From positions 2,852,001 to 2,916,000 of the forward strand of contig NZ_CP076039.1 in NCBI RefSeq assembly GCF_014529625.1: DNA of 64,000 bases, in the 5' to 3' direction. Below are positions 63,529 to 64,000 of the stretch, in pieces. The notes beneath the pieces were generated by a model, which ran no database searches, was not told the DNA's origin, and saw only the letters and a list, made by a program, of their open reading frames with translations. Position numbers and translations under genes: made by a program. Position 1 is the first letter of the stretch; the number at the start of each line of letters is the position of its first letter. The DNA comes from Candidatus Pelagisphaera phototrophica (lineage in GTDB: Bacteria; Verrucomicrobiota; Verrucomicrobiia; Opitutales; Opitutaceae).

Positions 63529-64000
63529 AGCGTTTTCGAATTTTAGTATTTACTAATGGCCGCAAACTCAATCCGCAACCCTAGAGACTGCCTAACCTGC
63601 GAATCCCTTTTAGTCCCGCGTTGCTTGCCAAGCGAAGCACGGATCCAACCCACCATACCCGCTCCGGGAACGCGGGATCCATGCGTCGCCGAGATGCTGA
63701 ACGAGCCAATCGTTGTCACTTTCGAACCTGCCCCCAATTTGGACGCCCCATCGCGGACATCACCGGAGAGAACGTCTACGAGACCCACCCTACAGGATTG
63801 ATTGCACTGCAAATACATGGCATAAAAAGGGCCGCGTGAATTCGCAATGGCCTGGAGAAGTCTAAAAATTCGACCACTTGAGTAATAAGGATTTGTTAAA
63901 ACACAGAGTGCAGAACGGATGGATATTAAATACTTATTCCCTCCGAAGCATTCGCGAGTCCGCAAAAAGACCTGACATCCGAACACTTGTACCGGACGAA
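63529..64000. other. Non-coding stretch at the window end with a palindromic element
   Basis: I see no gene in these 472 bases. A 7-bp inverted repeat CCCGCGT (63615-63621) / ACGCGGG (63670-63676) encloses smaller repeats, and the segment starts near a CCGGGAACGCGGG block that recalls the element at 48022. The open frames on both strands here are short and lack a ribosome binding site, so I do not call them. Confidence 0.4.

Noticed and set aside
63543-63986. A 147-residue minus-strand open frame at the window end
   Set aside because: The sequence overlaps palindromic repeats and a second open frame on the other strand, and no conserved domain is recognisable.
1-64000. CRISPR arrays, tRNA or rRNA genes
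   Set aside because: I saw no regularly spaced repeats and no recognisable tRNA or rRNA core motifs on either strand, although a manual reading can miss single tRNA genes.

Overview
The window looks like a chromosome segment from a marine or aquatic member of Verrucomicrobiota, most likely class Opitutae. This is inferred from gene content: several secreted sulfatases, a DUF1552 plus DUF1592/cytochrome c pair, Tat-exported Gfo/Idh and PhoX-type proteins, a PmoA-like DUF6807 protein, a UxaE-type epimerase and a pyruvate phosphate dikinase. No rRNA or tRNA gene was recognised, so the assignment rests on protein families only.

Layout. 1-15 kb is mostly housekeeping: the C-terminal part of NadE (cut by the window edge), HemL, a decayed IS3-family element, TatC, PpdK with a strong terminator, HflX, a Tat-exported PhoX-like protein, an SDR, an ABC-F ATPase, an HTH-metallo-beta-lactamase fusion and a GNAT protein. 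15-22 kb is a three-gene RND efflux operon on the minus strand (outer-membrane factor, adaptor, pump) with its own terminator. 22-24 kb holds gcvT-gcvH. 24-34 kb is a carbohydrate region: a sulfatase, an enolase-superfamily protein, a DUF6807 protein, UxaC and UxaE, with two decayed genes (an alpha/beta hydrolase and a sugar isomerase) between them. 34-45 kb returns to core functions: a DksA-like protein, DUF2237, DUF3817, an FAH-family protein, the tig-clpP-clpX operon, and divergently tsaB-alr-phosphatase-ExoD. 45-63 kb is accessory: a sodium/solute symporter, a KGPDC-like decarboxylase, four full sulfatases and one fragment, DUF1592/DUF1552, a glycine-zipper lipoprotein and a Gfo/Idh protein, ending with HemJ.

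How it fits together. UxaC, UxaE, the enolase-type protein, the KGPDC-like decarboxylase and the sulfatases suggest breakdown of sulfated, uronate-containing polysaccharides. TatC is encoded in the same window as three intact and one decayed protein with twin-arginine signals, so Tat export of redox or sugar-acting enzymes is probably important in this organism.

The strongest overall pattern is gene decay confined to the accessory regions. At least nine loci are broken by in-frame stops, frameshifts or truncation (IS3, alpha/beta hydrolase, sugar isomerase, Spy-like, PPK2-like, sialidase, lectin-like, sulfatase fragment, nitrilase), while all core genes are intact. I found no CRISPR array and no clear new defence or metabolic system. 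The best candidates for something undescribed are a large inverted-repeat RNA hairpin between tig and tsaB, an outer-membrane efflux factor with an insertion of about 120 residues, a TatC with a long acidic tail, and the sulfatases with altered maturation motifs.
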